A DNA stretch of 64,000 bases from Endothia cerciana. Lineage: Eukaryota > Ascomycota > Sordariomycetes > Diaporthales > Cryphonectriaceae. The notes beneath the pieces are model-generated. The model was not told where the DNA came from and ran no database searches. It saw nothing but the letters and a program-made list of their open reading frames with translations. The position numbers were made by a program, and so were the translations under genes. Below, piece by piece: positions 10,439 to 21,749 of this stretch; positions within the stretch are counted from its first letter, which is position 1; each line of letters opens with the position of its first letter. The DNA lies in assembly GCA_026119935.1 (NCBI GenBank), contig JALRMH010000088.1:1-64000 (forward strand). The letters are read 5' to 3'.

Positions 10439-11257
10439 CGCGTCTCAACTTCTGCTTCCTGTCATCTCGTCCTTGCACTACTTCACCCTTGGTCGTCACG
10501 TCTCGGACATTGCTTTCTTCCGTCTCTGTTGGTTGGAGTTTCGAGGGTGTGGGCAAAAACTTGGCATCGGCGTTTCGGTTCTCTGTCTCTGTTTATATTG
10601 AATCTGCCCCTGTGGGTGTGTGGTGAGTTGGGGTTCAAAGCTGTGTACCGTCAATTGTCATACCCAGATCGTCATGGTTACTATAGGCCAGTTCCTGGTG
10701 TCATGGTGGAAGGAAATGAGAAGCACCTCCAGCTCAGATCCCATGCTCTCCCCCACTGATTGCGCACGTTTGAGTAGGCTGTCTTTTGATGACATGTCTG
10801 ATCCCGCTATAGTAAACAGTTCCAGACCGAATGCGAAACAGGCCGTTGACAGTGATTATCCCCTGCATATCTACACGACGCCTTTTTCCAGCATTTACAA
10901 CCATCCTTCCATTCCATCCCTTCGTCCAGTCCTATGCATAGTACGCGAGAAAAGAAAACGCCGTGACGCCCTGAGTCTGCTTGCTGCTTCGGTCAGGTAG
11001 AATAAGGTATATCAGCACCGTCATGCCCGACACGTGATGCCAGTGGCCCATCATCTCGTCGATTGGCAACAACCTCCACGACGGGGCTTGTGGCGGCTCC
11101 TCGCCGAGAAGAGCCTGCCTGCCGCCCTCGCCCACTGGGAACTCACACTTCCGTCTTGGGGGCGCCCCTCGAGGCATGCCCTCGCATCCTGCTGTTTTCC
11201 TTCCTGAGTCTCTCGAGCCTGCTCTCTTTCTTCGTAAACCGGTGGCCCAGCCTACTT
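10439..11257. other. Intergenic, nothing recognised
   Basis: Convergent 3' ends of NOP56 (+) and VPS4 (-). No coding exon seen. Confidence 0.5.
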
Positions 11258-12790
11258 CTATGCTCCCTCGCTGCCGAACTCGTTCGTCCACTCTGCATTC
11301 CTTTCCAGGTCCTCCTGCGAGACGGTCGGCCTTGACGACTTGACGGACTTGATAAAGTCCTTGAAGTCGACAATGGGCTCGAGGAGTTCTTCGGTGCTGA
11401 CGTCTTCCCATGTCATCTCTATAGCGTCGGGTTCACCGGGGGAGCAGGGTGTGACTTTCCGCTGACCGTCGACCATGACCTGTCACGAACAGCAAAGTCA
11501 GCTTGAGATCCCCAAGAAAGTGGGTGATGAGGGGGGAACGAGGTGATGGGGGAAGATGCAGGATTATAGACATACCGGCTTGAAATGCGTCGCCTGCTGG
11601 ATCTTCCTCACGGGCTGCATCAGGGCGTCCTGCACTGCCACGGCGATGTCACTGCCGCTGTAGCCCTCGCTCAGCTTGGCCAGCTCGCGGTAGTCCTCGC
11701 TCTTGAGGCTCGTCTTGGTCTCGCCCACGGCGATCTTGAACATGGTGGTCCTCGCCGCGGTGTCGGGGAGGGAGATGTGCACGCGGCGCTGGAAGCGGCG
11801 GCGGATGGCGGCGTCGAGCTGCCAGGGGATGTTGGTGGCGCCCAGCACCAGGACGCCGGTCGTGTCCTTGCCCACGCCGTCCATCTGCACGAGCATCTCG
11901 GTTTTTATCCGGCGCGAGGCCTCGGACTCACCCTCGCCGCGGGGCCCGCACAGGGCGTCGATCTCATCGATGAAGATGATGGAGGGCTTGTTCTCGCGGG
12001 CCATGTTGAAGAGCTGCTTCACGAGCCTGTTTGTCGCCGTACACTCTGGTCAGCTACCTGCGCGTTCCTCCCCGCCTCAGGGGCGTTAGGGGTATTGACT
12101 TTAAGGGGGGGGGGGGCCTGTAGAGCAGTAGACGTACCTTTCCGACTCGCCCATCCACTTGCTTACCAGATCCGAACTGCTCACACTGAAAAACGTGCTC
12201 TTCGCCTCCGTCGCCAGCGCCTTTGCCAGATAACTCTTTCCCGTACCGGGTGGCCCATACAGCAGGATCCCCTTCCACGGCTTCCTGTTGCCCTGGAACA
12301 TCTGGGGGAACTTGATGGGCAGCAGCACCGCCTCCTTCAGCGCCTCCTTGGCCCCCTCGAGGCCCGCGACGTCCTCCCACTTGACGTTCGGCCGGTCCTG
12401 CAGGATGGCGCCGGCCAGGGCGCTCCGCAGCTTCTTGGAGTCCTCGTCCATGGGGGCACCGTCGCCGTCCCCGCCGTCGCCGCCCTCCTTGCCCTTGCCC
12501 GTGCCGCCGGTGCTGGAGCCGTTAGCCCCCAGCATGCCGGGCTTCTTGCGCTTCGCGTCGGCGTCGGACAGGTGGGTCTTGAGCTTCTCGGCGCGGTCCA
12601 TGTACTCGCCCGTCTTCTGGCGGATCATCTCCTTGGACTTTGGGTTCTTCTCCCACTTGAGGGCCAGCATGAAGAGCTCGAGCGACTGGTAGTACATCTG
12701 GTAGGCCTTGTCGTACTGCGCGGCGTTGTCGGCCTCGATCGCCTTGCGCACCTGCTCGATCGCGCGGGAGAGGAAGTCGGTGTTGGACAT
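11258..12790 (-). CDS. VPS4: ESCRT-III disassembly AAA ATPase VPS4
   Basis: Hexameric AAA ATPase that removes and recycles ESCRT-III from endosomal and other membranes. Three minus-strand exons, 12790-12138, 12026-11576 and 11479-11258, give 441 aa, close to yeast Vps4 (437). Residues about 5-77 form the MIT domain (SRAIEQVRKAIEADNAAQYD), which binds ESCRT-III tails. A Gly/Asp-rich linker follows, then the AAA cassette: Walker A GPPGTGKS (179-186), Walker B IIFIDE (234-239), sensor-1 ATNIPWQLD and the arginine-finger stretch AIRRRFQRR. The last exon encodes the beta domain and C-terminal helix. The donors and acceptors are canonical, and a G12 run (12105-12116, + strand) lies in intron 1. All catalytic residues are present. 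Divergent from prefoldin 6. Confidence 0.97.
12105..12116. repeat. G12 homopolymer in VPS4 intron 1
   Basis: Twelve G on the + strand, which makes C12 in the VPS4 transcript intron. Length-unstable and error-prone in sequencing. Confidence 0.9.
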
Positions 12791-12829
12791 GGTGGGCTGG
12801 CCCGAAGTGCGGTCTGCCTGCCTGTGGGG

Positions 12830-12866
12830 GGTGGTAGTGGTGGTAGTGGTGGTGGTGGTGGTGGTG
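12830..12866. repeat. GTG/GGT trinucleotide repeat in the VPS4 5' UTR
   Basis: Imperfect GGTAGT/GGT repeats lie 40-75 bases upstream of the VPS4 start. On the transcript strand this is a CAC/ACC repeat in the leader. Confidence 0.85.
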
Positions 12867-13783
12867 TTGTAACAGAGGAGGCGGCGGATGTGACAGGGTG
12901 GGTTCGTGATCGTCGTTTGTTGGCTGCAGATAGCAACACGGGTTGCTAGAGCCAGTGAGGCTGGGCCAGGGTGATCGACGAGCTGATAGCTGTGGCCTTG
13001 GAAACTCGACGTCGTGGGACAAAACCAGCTGCTACAGAGGTTGCTGAGGAGGAGCACCGCTGGGGGGGGGGGAGGGGGAGGGGATGGCCGTATAGTCAGT
13101 CAGTCAGTCAGTCAGTCAGTCGCTCACTTGGTGCTTTGGTGTCTGAGTCGAGGGTTGTTGGCCTGCAGCGTGTGTTATCAGCCTTGGCAGCCGCCGTTGC
13201 CTTTTCCTAGGCCTAGTGTGCCTCGCCTGGCGGGGTCAAAGAGTGACGTTGCCCGTGCTTCTTGGTCAAGTGCACCGGGTCTCTGCACTTGTTGCTATGT
13301 TGCTAGGTCTGATATTGCCTCGCAGGGCTTGTTTTCTCATCTCCTTTTGGCTCAATCTGGACGCTCCATGTCCCTGCAGGCTTCTGATATCCTGTGTGAG
13401 GTGTTCAAATAATTGTCATGTAATCCTTTGTGCGGGATTCATGTCCTCTGGGCCTAATGAAATGCACCCCGTGTGACATTTGCGCTTAACCCTCGATTTT
13501 CCAGCTCACTTCAACACAAGAGACAACATCCAACCATCTCAGTCTTTTGACATCAGCCCTTGCGCATCTCCTAAACTTCTCGACCTAAGATCATATTCAG
13601 AGTTCCTATTCATTACTCTTAACTTCATCTCCCATAGAAAGCCCACGGCCGGCACTGCTCTCATCTCACCCTCTTACAGCAGCGAGCTCAAGGTCTTTAC
13701 TGAGAACCACTGAGCCTACACAGGCTGATACACCGGTCAAGTTTTGTTTGCAGGAGAGCATAGCACAGAAGCCGCCAAGCAGG
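12867..13783. other. Divergent intergenic region VPS4 / PFD6 with GTCA microsatellite
   Basis: About 0.9 kb holding both promoters. A (GTCA)n tract of nearly seven copies occupies 13095-13121, and a G10-type run lies just before it near 13063. No coding exon seen. Confidence 0.6.
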
Positions 13784-14317
13784 ATGTCAGAGATACAAGC
13801 CAAACTGCAGTCCCTCTCTGAGGACTTCCAGAAGCTCCAGTCCGGTCCGTTAAACCACCCCCGTCTCGTGCGCACCCTGCTGACCCAGCCTGGCCCCCAG
13901 AGCTGCAAACAACAATCGCCTCCCGCCAGAAGCTCGAGGCCCAGAAGACGGAGAACCTGGGCGTCTCCGGCGAGTTCAAGAAGCTCAAGGATGGCGAGGA
14001 GATCTATAAGCTCGTCGGGCCCGTGCTGCTCAAGCAGGACAAGGCCGAGGCCGAGGGGACCGTGAACGGCCGGCTGGAGTTTATCGGGAAGGAGATGTGA
14101 GTTTGGGTCCCGTTTCATTTCCCCTTGTTGGCGGTGGACAGTGGACAACCCTGTGGTTAGGGGCTGACGGGGACAACCGGATGTTAGTGATCGCCAGGAG
14201 GGCCAGATCAAGGAGACCCAGGAGAAGCTCGAGAAGATCAAGGCCGAGATCATCAAGATCCAGACGAGCGCCCAGGCCGCCGCCGCGGCGCCGCCGCCCG
14301 GTACGGCCAAAGCTTGA
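13784..14317 (+). CDS. YKE2: Prefoldin subunit 6
   Basis: Beta-type subunit of the heterohexameric prefoldin co-chaperone, which delivers nascent actin and tubulin to the CCT chaperonin. Three exons, 13784-13844, 13901-14096 and 14188-14317, yield 128 aa. The introns are 56 and 91 bases, GT..AG, with phases that join cleanly (G|AG and AT|T). Two long coiled-coil helices flank the beta-hairpin core. The conserved family elements are KLQSLSEDFQKLQ at the start, the ENLGVSGEFKKLKDGEEIYK hairpin block, then VGPVLLKQD and RLEFIGKEI, followed by a Lys/Glu-rich helix and an Ala/Pro tail. Length and order match Yke2/PFDN6. The ATG at 13784 is preferred because the upstream in-frame Met lacks family-like sequence. 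Confidence 0.93.
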
Positions 14318-14767
14318 GGGTCCTGTGTCGGGATGGATCAGGGACGGATCAGGGACAGCGACCTACCAGAAGAGCAACTACGGCCCTCGGTTCTAGCGGG
14401 CAGCTCTGCCGAGTGATAGCTGCACAGCTCACACGGCTCTCATCACGAGTGAGTCGGGCATGCACAATCTGGACACACCAGACAAGAGCCGGGGGAATAA
14501 GAGGGAAGGATCATGTCATTGAGACGATACCCCCCGGAAGTGTAAAAAGGTCAAAACCTAACGCCTGCGCTCATGGCCGGATAAGACCCCCAATCGCTAT
14601 GTACGAAATGCAGTCTGGTCCTGATGCCTTGCGCCTCATATGCCTTCGACTCCAGGTTGACGTTCGCCACCGTGTCCGCGGCCCTCCCTTCTTTCCCCCC
14701 GAGTGTTGGGTTTCCCTCCAATGGGCCGGCCAGCCGACCGGCCTGTACCTGTCCCATCGTCGATCCG
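14318..14767. other. Intergenic, nothing recognised
   Basis: Convergent 3' ends of prefoldin 6 (+) and the 228-aa protein gene (-). Nothing seen. Confidence 0.5.
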
Positions 14768-15541
14768 CTAGTTAAGCGCCATAATCGTAAACACATCCGG
14801 CACGCCCAGGTTCCTAGTCGGATGCGGCCCGTCGTTGAACGCGGGGTCGTTGTAGATATCATCGACCTCGACCACGGACACCGTCGCGTCCACCTTCTTC
14901 TCCGCCCCGAGCACGTCGTCATCGCCACCCTCCTTCAAGCCGATGGCCCTCATGATGATCCTCCCGATCTGGGCCTTCTCGAAGCAGTCCGACCACACGG
15001 GGCTGGTCTCCACCGCCTCGAGCATCGCCCTCCTCTCCTCGCTCCCCGCGAACCGCTCCAGCCGCGCCGCCACCGCCTCCGCGGTGGGCGGGGCCCGGCA
15101 CGCCGCGACGGAGCGCAGGAAGCTGACGATGCCGGCGACGGCCTGCGCGAAGATGCAGGCGCGCGAGTCGGCGTGCAGCGCGGCGAGGATGCGCTGGGTG
15201 TCGGGCGAGGAGCCGTCGAGGACGAAGGCGCGGCGGTCCGAGTCGAAGGTGGCGGCGAGGATGGCGCGCAGGGAGAGGAGGGGGGCGTACGGCTGCAGGG
15301 CGGGGAGGTTGGCGAGGGCCGCGGCGTAGACCTGCTCGCACAGGGCGTAGATGGTCGTGTCCGGGAGGGTGGTGACGTGGTTTGTGTGGATCACGAAGAG
15401 AGGATAGGAGGTCTCGATCGTTGCTGGAGAGGCAGTGTTAGTAACTGGGATATGAATGTTGGGGAGGGGGGGGGGGGCGGAAAAGGAGCCCTGGGGAGGT
15501 GAAGTCGTACATCGACACTGAGCATCAAGATCTGTAGCCAT
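14768..15541 (-). CDS. Conserved-looking protein of unknown function, 228 aa
   Basis: I do not recognise the family. A two-exon model fits best: 15541-15511 and 15423-14768, with an 87-base intron (GTACGA..CTCCAG) whose unspliced reading would insert a Pro-rich segment. The product starts MATDLDAQCR and joins to STIETSYPLFVIHTNHVTTL. It is mostly alpha-helical and Ala/Arg-rich in the middle, with EDDIYNDPAF-like acidic residues near the end. No signal peptide or membrane segment. Strong G/C third-position bias and a clean splice support it as a real gene. It lies between prefoldin 6 and the AMSH gene. Confidence 0.7.
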   Translation of the reverse strand: MATDLDAQCRCTTSPPQGSFSAPPPLPNIHIPVTNTASPATIETSYPLFVIHTNHVTTLPDTTIYALCEQVYAAALANLPALQPYAPLLSLRAILAATFDSDRRAFVLDGSSPDTQRILAALHADSRACIFAQAVAGIVSFLRSVAACRAPPTAEAVAARLERFAGSEERRAMLEAVETSPVWSDCFEKAQIGRIIMRAIGLKEGGDDDVLGAEKKVDATVSVVEVDDIYNDPAFNDGPHPTRNLGVPDVFTIMALN

Positions 15542-17228
15542 GGTGTGTGTTGTTTGGGGTCAGGCACAACTCGTCACAGGATGGGATGGGTAGTATAATT
15601 TGTATGGACTTGGTCGAGGAGTGGGTATTAGATGTAAAGCTAGTTGAGTTTGTTTAGCAACATGGCGCACAGAAACAGAACACGTCCAACCTCGAGGAAG
15701 CACGACCTTTTATGCCCCAAACGGCCAGAACCCGATCCGTCAGCCTTGCAGCCTTGTGTGCGAAAACAGAGGGTGGATCGACGAAAATCGACAGGTCCCC
15801 ATCAAAGAATAAAAGACCCAGGCGGCGGGTGTCGACCGAGCGGGAAGGATGGCGTGGAATTGGGGCCCGCATCGGAAGACTACGGCCACCTGCGAGGAAG
15901 GTCGGGATGGTTACCCGCGAACCCCCTGGTTTACTGTCGCGTGGGGCCCGGGCGGCGGCGAGCAAGGTAGGAGACCGTGGGACTGATGCGACTCGCAGAG
16001 TCGGGATGGGGTATAATCAGCTGAGGAGTTGGTCCAGTATGACGGCGGGTGGTGTGGTTCGGGGCACAGGTGAGACCCGACCGGTGACATGGCACTGGTT
16101 TCCGGCTTATCCCGAGGCGGAGATTAGCGGTTTGCAGGTTCTGGCCAGAGGACGGTCTAGAACCTTTTTTTTCTCCCTTCTTTTTTTTTCTTTCTTTTTT
16201 TCTCTTCTTCTCCTTCTTTTCCTGTTCTTCCTCACCCCCCTCTTCCCTTCTTTTCTTATTTGCCTCTGAGGGAATTCTGCCATGCTACGGAGTGGCGATG
16301 GTACTGCGGTAGAGAAGAGGCAGCCTATCCCTCCAGAGGTTGGGTTTGTATGTACATATAAGTCCAACATCACTAATGCGATAGTCTCCAGCCAGAGGGA
16401 CCAGAGACCCTATGGACATCCAGACCTCATGATGGTATATTTATCTGTCTTCCCATAGACTGTTGACTCTTTGAAGCGTTAAATCACTCACCTGCTGGGA
16501 AACAACTCCCATCTTGTAGACAACGGACTGGGTCAAAACAATGGTTAAAGTTTGAAGGCCCAAGGAATGAAAGCCACCCAAAAGACAACCAGGTCATGCT
16601 TGGCATCGCATACCAGATAGGATATGAATATTAATAGTGGACCTACTGTAAACACAAGGCAGCTTTGAGCCCTCCATGTGGTATACGAGTTGAGGATGGC
16701 TTCTTGTCGCCAAGATGTCTGCTAGTGGGTGAGACCATATGCCCTCTCTTCCTCCCAGCTCACTTGCTACATACATAGTACATAGTGTGTGTTACAGTAG
16801 GTTAGCAGTGCTTGCTTATGTCATCACCAGGCCCCCGCCAAGAGCAGCCCAGGCTTGACGTCCACAGGGATGCCCCATGGTGGGGTCCAGCAGACGGGAA
16901 GCTACTCTGACGGATACACACCAGGTTTATCTGCTGCCTGCCATGGCATTTGACGTCGACGGACCAAAGACAACATGTCGCACTGCCAGGAGCAGAACAG
17001 CCTGAGATCCTCTCTCCACGTGTAACGAACCTCATCCTGTTGCATACCAGGCACTGTTCGGACACTGCTTCAACAGACCTAGCATCTCGAGGTCCAATCG
17101 CCGCAAGGCTGCCCTCTCCACACCATGACACTGCCCCTGCCCCTCTGAGCACGAACGTCACTTTTCACAAGCCATCGCCGTCCTCGCCTACATCTCTATA
17201 GCTTCTCGTCAGGAGACGCGGCACCAGC
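15542..17228. other. Long divergent intergenic region with CT-rich tract
   Basis: About 1.7 kb between the 228-aa gene (-) and the AMSH gene (+). A strong pyrimidine tract (T/C only for most of 16166-16255) is the main feature; such tracts are common in fungal promoters. Open frames in this interval have low-complexity or random-looking translations. No gene is supported. Confidence 0.55.
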
Positions 17229-19037
17229 ATGATGAATACCGCCTGGTCTCTGCCCGATAGGCCCTTGAGTATTGAGGAGATCACTAAGGAGGCCAACAAC
17301 TTTGAATACAGCAACAACATCCCCTTCAAGCACTGGCTGCGCGCCGCAGACTCCCTCCACCGTCAGGTGTGTCCCCCCACCGCCGCCCTTTGTCGCCTCC
17401 TTTGTCTTGTCCACACCAAGGCGGTGTGCGTTGTACTGACGAGCTACAACAGGGCAATGCATACGTTCGAGATGGCAACCTGGCCCAGGCCTACCTCCTA
17501 CTCTACCGATTCTCCACCCTCGTCATCCAGTACATACCCACCCACCCCGAAGCCAAAGACCCGGAGGGCAAGAAGACCCTGAAGGCGCTTAGGGCACGAA
17601 CAAAGCCTGTCCTGGAGACCCTGACCGATCTGAACCCCCAGCTGAAGGCTGCCCACGACGAGTGGGTCAGGATACACGGCAGCCAGCAGGATGCCTCGAC
17701 ACAGCTGGATGGGGAGAAGTCCCCATACGAGAGGCGCGCCTCCAAGGACCCAGCGCTATCATGGAACCCAAAAGTCCGGGCCAGGTTGTTAGATGCGGAT
17801 GATAACCAGGAACTGGCAGTAGACCTCGCCAACCAAGAGATCAGACGGCGCGATGCGGCTCGTAGGGCGACCCGCCAGGCCGGCATCTCGGAGGAGGAGG
17901 AGCAGAAGCGACGCACCGCGGGGCTCTGGGAGGATTGGGATGCTCCTGGATCGAGGAAGCGCCAGGACGATAACGATGACATCAGGCGCAACATGGATGC
18001 TGTGCGCCGCAGGCTCGACCAGACCGAGCACGCCGGGCGGCCACCCAGCTCGGACGGTCTGCCTGCACAGTCCGGCAACTATAGCGCCTACGACCGAAAA
18101 CCATCGTATCACTACCCGTCCATCTCCAGAACCTCATCGCATAAATACGACGACGGCTTCGCGGGCGGTACCTACGACCGTCGCCCCGCCCGCCCACCCG
18201 CACGCCCACCAAAACCCGGAGAGTTCTCGTCTGCATCTGACTATCGAACCGAGCCAGCCCCCCCACGACCCAACAAGGAGCCTATCCACAGCCCGTACGA
18301 AACTCCACCACCCGCTGAGCCTGCCAGAGCCCCGGAACGACCACCAAAGATGGAAAAGGTGGATACGAAGGAGCGCTACACCTTTCGGCCAGCCGCATAC
18401 CTTGAGAATGGTACCCCTATCCGTCCCGTCTTCCTCCCTGCTGGTCTTCGCGACGAGTTCCTCCGGATCGCAGCGCCAAACACCCGCCAGGGCCTTGAGA
18501 TGTGTGGCATCCTGTGCGGCACTGCTGTCAATAATGCCTTGTTCATCAGCTGTCTGATCATCCCCCAACAGACCTGCACCAGCGATACATGCGAGACAGA
18601 CAATGAGGAGGCGGTCATGGAGCACTGCATGCAGGAGGACCTGATGGTGTTCGGCTGGATACACACGCACCCAACGCAGACCTGTTTCATGAGCTCCAGA
18701 GATCTGCACACCCAGTCAGGATACCAGGTGATGATGCCAGAGAGCATTGCCATCGTCTGTGCCCCTCGGTCTGAGCCGTCGTAAGTACCGACGGCGCTTC
18801 TACATGTTAGCCTTGCCGGAGCGCTATTGACTAACAGGCTGCAATAGGTTCGGCATCTTCCGACTCACCAACCCGCCTGGTCTCGATCACATTCTGCAGT
18901 GCACTCAATCCTCCACATTCCACCAACATAGTATCGATGGCCTGTACACCGATGCGCGACACCCGCCCGGACATGTCTACCACTCTGGCCAGATGGACTT
19001 CACCGTTGAGGACTTGCGCCCGAAGCCGAGGAAATAG
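17229..19037 (+). CDS. AMSH-like JAMM-domain deubiquitinase
   Basis: Zinc metalloprotease that would cleave Lys63-linked ubiquitin chains from endosomal cargo, related to mammalian AMSH and fission-yeast Sst2. Exons 17229-17366, 17453-18780 and 18848-19037 give 551 aa (550 from the adjacent second ATG). The N-terminal helical region (DRPLSIEEITKEANNFEYSN .. GNAYVRDGNLAQAYLLLYRF) matches the USP8-dimer/MIT-like domain. The middle is charged and Pro-rich (RPARPPARPPKP), a likely SH3-binding segment. The catalytic domain has Glu395 in GLEMCGILCG and the JAMM motif with His450, His452 and Asp463 in HTHPTQTCFMSSRD; the TQTCFMSS insert is typical of the K63-specific AMSH group. All zinc ligands are present. 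It works in the same pathway as VPS4, 5 kb away. Confidence 0.93.
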
Positions 19038-20798
19038 ATCTATGACTTGGTCTCACCTCAAGTCCTCTCGTGCCTGATGTTTGTGCCGGGCCCGCTCGTG
19101 TTGTCTGCTGCCTGGGTTCTAGCCCGGATCCCTACGGCAGGCATTCCCGACTCCGGTCGCCTCCTGCACGCGGGGAAAAGGGTAGCCTTGGTAGCACGGT
19201 ATGTGCTACTCCAAGTGCGAGAGTGCTGCATCGTCTCGGTCTTGTAGCTCATCAGGTGGATCTTGTGGCTCGCCGCTTTCAACGTTATTCACCTCCTGAT
19301 CGCAGCGGCCGTCTTCTGCCTGCGCGTCGGGTTTGATCCGAACTCGGACGCAAATCGCAGAGCACTGGAAGCCATCATTTGACCACGGTATCGTGCACCG
19401 GCTAGATGCACAGCGAGGTTGTCATTCTCACCCTGGCTTGACGGAGCGTCCAAAGTGGACATCGTTCAATCGCCCGCACCACAGAGGATGGCGTCTTCTC
19501 TGGTTTCATTGTGGGCTTCAGCTTTCCCAGTCGGTGTCTTCGGAAAGTGTCAACAGCCGGTCTGGTGTGCCTGCGAGGCCGAAGGGGCTGCTTCAAGCTC
19601 TTAGATCCGGCACCCTCTCGCCGCCCCTCATCTTCCGACTTTATGAAGCATAGCGTCGGAGTTCCAGGGATTGCTTTTTCTAGATTCACAGAGCGAGATG
19701 AGAAGGGAACGGCATTACTTGACAAGATGATGGTTGTCAGCAAATTCTGTACATTGGAGGACCTCGTCCGGGGAGATGAACGGTTCAACGTGATACTCCT
19801 GAAGAGCGGCTGGCTACTCTCCGGCCCGGTCATGAATCATACGAGAGCCGCTTCAGAAGAATCTTTGCTGTGGCCGTGCCTTGTCTTCTTGCCGACCTGC
19901 GTGAAGTCTGTGTCCGTTTCTCGTCTCTGTGATTGGGCCTCCGCCATCCTCGTCCATGGCGAGCATGTTAATACCCCGTAAAGTCAATGGCACAAGTCGG
20001 TGAACACCGTGTCCAGCGTTCCTCCTGCTACCATCTCAAAGACGACGACGTGAAGCCTACTCTGCTCGACTCTCAGGTTCTCTCTGTTGGTCACGGAAGT
20101 GGTCCCATCTGCAAGCCTGAACGTGACAACCCAGGGGAGCACGGTATCAGAGTGTTCATAAAGTCTACTGTCGCTATGGGAGCCTGTAACTACGTATTTC
20201 TTCGGTGAGTCCTTCGGCCCGGTCTTCGAAGAATCCGTTACGAAGCCTTTTCCTGCCCCGCGAGTTGTCAGTAGCTTTTCGACAGCTTACCAACAGTCCG
20301 TGGTCTGGGCTGTTGGCTTCCGTATCGTGCCCTTACAGACAACTCGGGTTCGCTTTCTCTTTGCACGTAACGATACAACGTTTTCTTTTTCTTTTTCTTT
20401 CCCCCCTTCAATACGGAGTCTACAGCTTCACGAGCTCAGCAAGCCCTCCACGGTCCACGACCTCCAGCTGCCCCAAACAGAAACGTCCTGAACAGTAGAC
20501 CCTGGACTGGGTCGTCAACGGTCGAGACTCTTCGACCAGTCAGTCTCGCTTTCGCCCACGAAGCATACCTCGCCCTGGACAATACTTGGACTCCTTTTCT
20601 TTTCTGATACGGAGGCTACAGCTTCACGAATCGCACATTGCCTTCCGTGCCCCAAGGCGCCAGTCCATCCCCGAAGAGCTCTTGAACAGCCCTTGAACTC
20701 GGCCAACGACCCCCGAGACTTAACGGTAAACAGCCTCGCGCCCCCCCAGAGCGTGCCCTCGTCCTATCCAGCTCGGTTATCCCTCTTCACCCTCGACG
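19038..20798. other. Long intergenic region with diverged direct repeat
   Basis: About 1.76 kb. Open frames on both strands look random. Near the right end a sequence beginning ATACGGAG..CTACAGCTTCACGA occurs at about 20411 and again at about 20607, with further matching segments, suggesting a diverged tandem duplication of about 196 bases in the leader of the next gene. Confidence 0.5.
20411..20700 (+). repeat. Diverged tandem duplication, unit about 196 bases
   Basis: Matching blocks at the same offset: ATACGGAGTCTACAGCTTCA / ATACGGAGGCTACAGCTTCA (20411/20607), GCCCCAA (about 20471/20658) and TGAACAG (about 20488/20682). T/C-rich runs precede both copies. Confidence 0.5.
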
Positions 20799-21749
20799 AT
20801 GTCGACCGACAACCTCGCCCCGGGCAAACAGCAGCCCTCGCCCCCCAGCACGCCCATCAACCCACAGAAACTCGAAGCCCTCCTCCGCCTCCCCTCCTTC
20901 ACCTTCAAGCGGTACTACACCCGCGGCAGGACGACCCCCCTCTTCCCGCCCGCGCTCTACGCCAGCATCGCCCGCGCCCTGGGCGCCGCGACCCGCGCCA
21001 ACCGCCTGGGCAAGCGGGCCACCGTCACCCGGCGGGTCGCCCTCGTCTTCCGCCACGCGGTGCGGGTCCACCGCCTGTACCCGTCGTTCGGGCTCGAGAC
21101 GGACGGGTTCTGGGCCGCGGTGCTAAGCGACATCAGGAGGGCGGACCCGGAGCTGGGCGGGGCGCTGGACGGGGCGGCCCTGCGGGAGGTCGTCGGGGTG
21201 TACGCCGAGGGTTACGCCAGGGCACACGGCGAGGACGATGGCGAGGGGCACGGTGGTGATGGTGGTGGTGGCGGTGGCGGCGGGACCTCGTCGCCGACCG
21301 ACCCCAGGCGGATGCTCGTCGCGGCCGTGGGGGAGTGGTGCAGGATCTTCCGCGCCTATCGGGCCGGCGGCGAGGCCTCGAAGATCCACGGGGCCGGCAA
21401 GGCTCCTCCTCCTCCCCCCACCGCGCCCGACACCACACCCCCGCCCCGGGCGCCGGGCGAGTCTGACGCGGCCTACATCGCCCGCCTGCAGGCGACCATC
21501 ACAGACCTCGCCGCCGGGCGCGCCAGGGACGGGGAGAGGGCGCGCCGGCTCCAGCGCGCCACGGACGCGGACAACGAGCGGCTCAACGGGTCGCTGTACG
21601 CGCTGGTCGACCGGATGGACTACAGGCTGAAGGAGGCGGAGAGGGAGAACCGGCTGCTGAGGCTCGGGGTCACGGGGGAGGATGATGACCCGTGGGTGCC
21701 GTGGAGATGCCATGTGGGTGTGTCCTTTGGGGAGGGAGGCAGGATGTAG
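20799..21749 (+). CDS. Unrecognised 316-aa protein with C-terminal coiled coil
   Basis: I do not recognise it. Single exon, very G/C-rich at third positions. The N-terminal third is basic and helical (FTFKRYYTRGRTTPLFPPAL). A low-complexity Gly run of eight or more residues near 155-165 is followed by a second helical segment, then a Pro-rich linker. The C-terminal 70 residues have heptad character (ERARRLQRATDADNERLNGS .. LKEAERENRLLRLG), a predicted coiled coil for oligomerisation. No signal peptide or membrane segment. The antisense strand is also open because of base composition; this strand was chosen for its ATG and its structured, coiled-coil-like C terminus. Confidence 0.6.
   Translation: MSTDNLAPGKQQPSPPSTPINPQKLEALLRLPSFTFKRYYTRGRTTPLFPPALYASIARALGAATRANRLGKRATVTRRVALVFRHAVRVHRLYPSFGLETDGFWAAVLSDIRRADPELGGALDGAALREVVGVYAEGYARAHGEDDGEGHGGDGGGGGGGGTSSPTDPRRMLVAAVGEWCRIFRAYRAGGEASKIHGAGKAPPPPPTAPDTTPPPRAPGESDAAYIARLQATITDLAAGRARDGERARRLQRATDADNERLNGSLYALVDRMDYRLKEAERENRLLRLGVTGEDDDPWVPWRCHVGVSFGEGGRM

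Noticed and set aside
11585..12949. 454-codon open frame on + opposite VPS4
   Set aside because: It is the antisense of the VPS4 exons and exists because of their G/C-rich third positions; it also ignores the VPS4 introns.
13095..13121. GTCA repeats considered as a CRISPR-like or regulatory array
   Set aside because: A simple microsatellite without spacers.
16166..16269. C-terminal Phe/Leu-rich end of an open frame as a membrane protein
   Set aside because: It is the translation of a T/C low-complexity tract.
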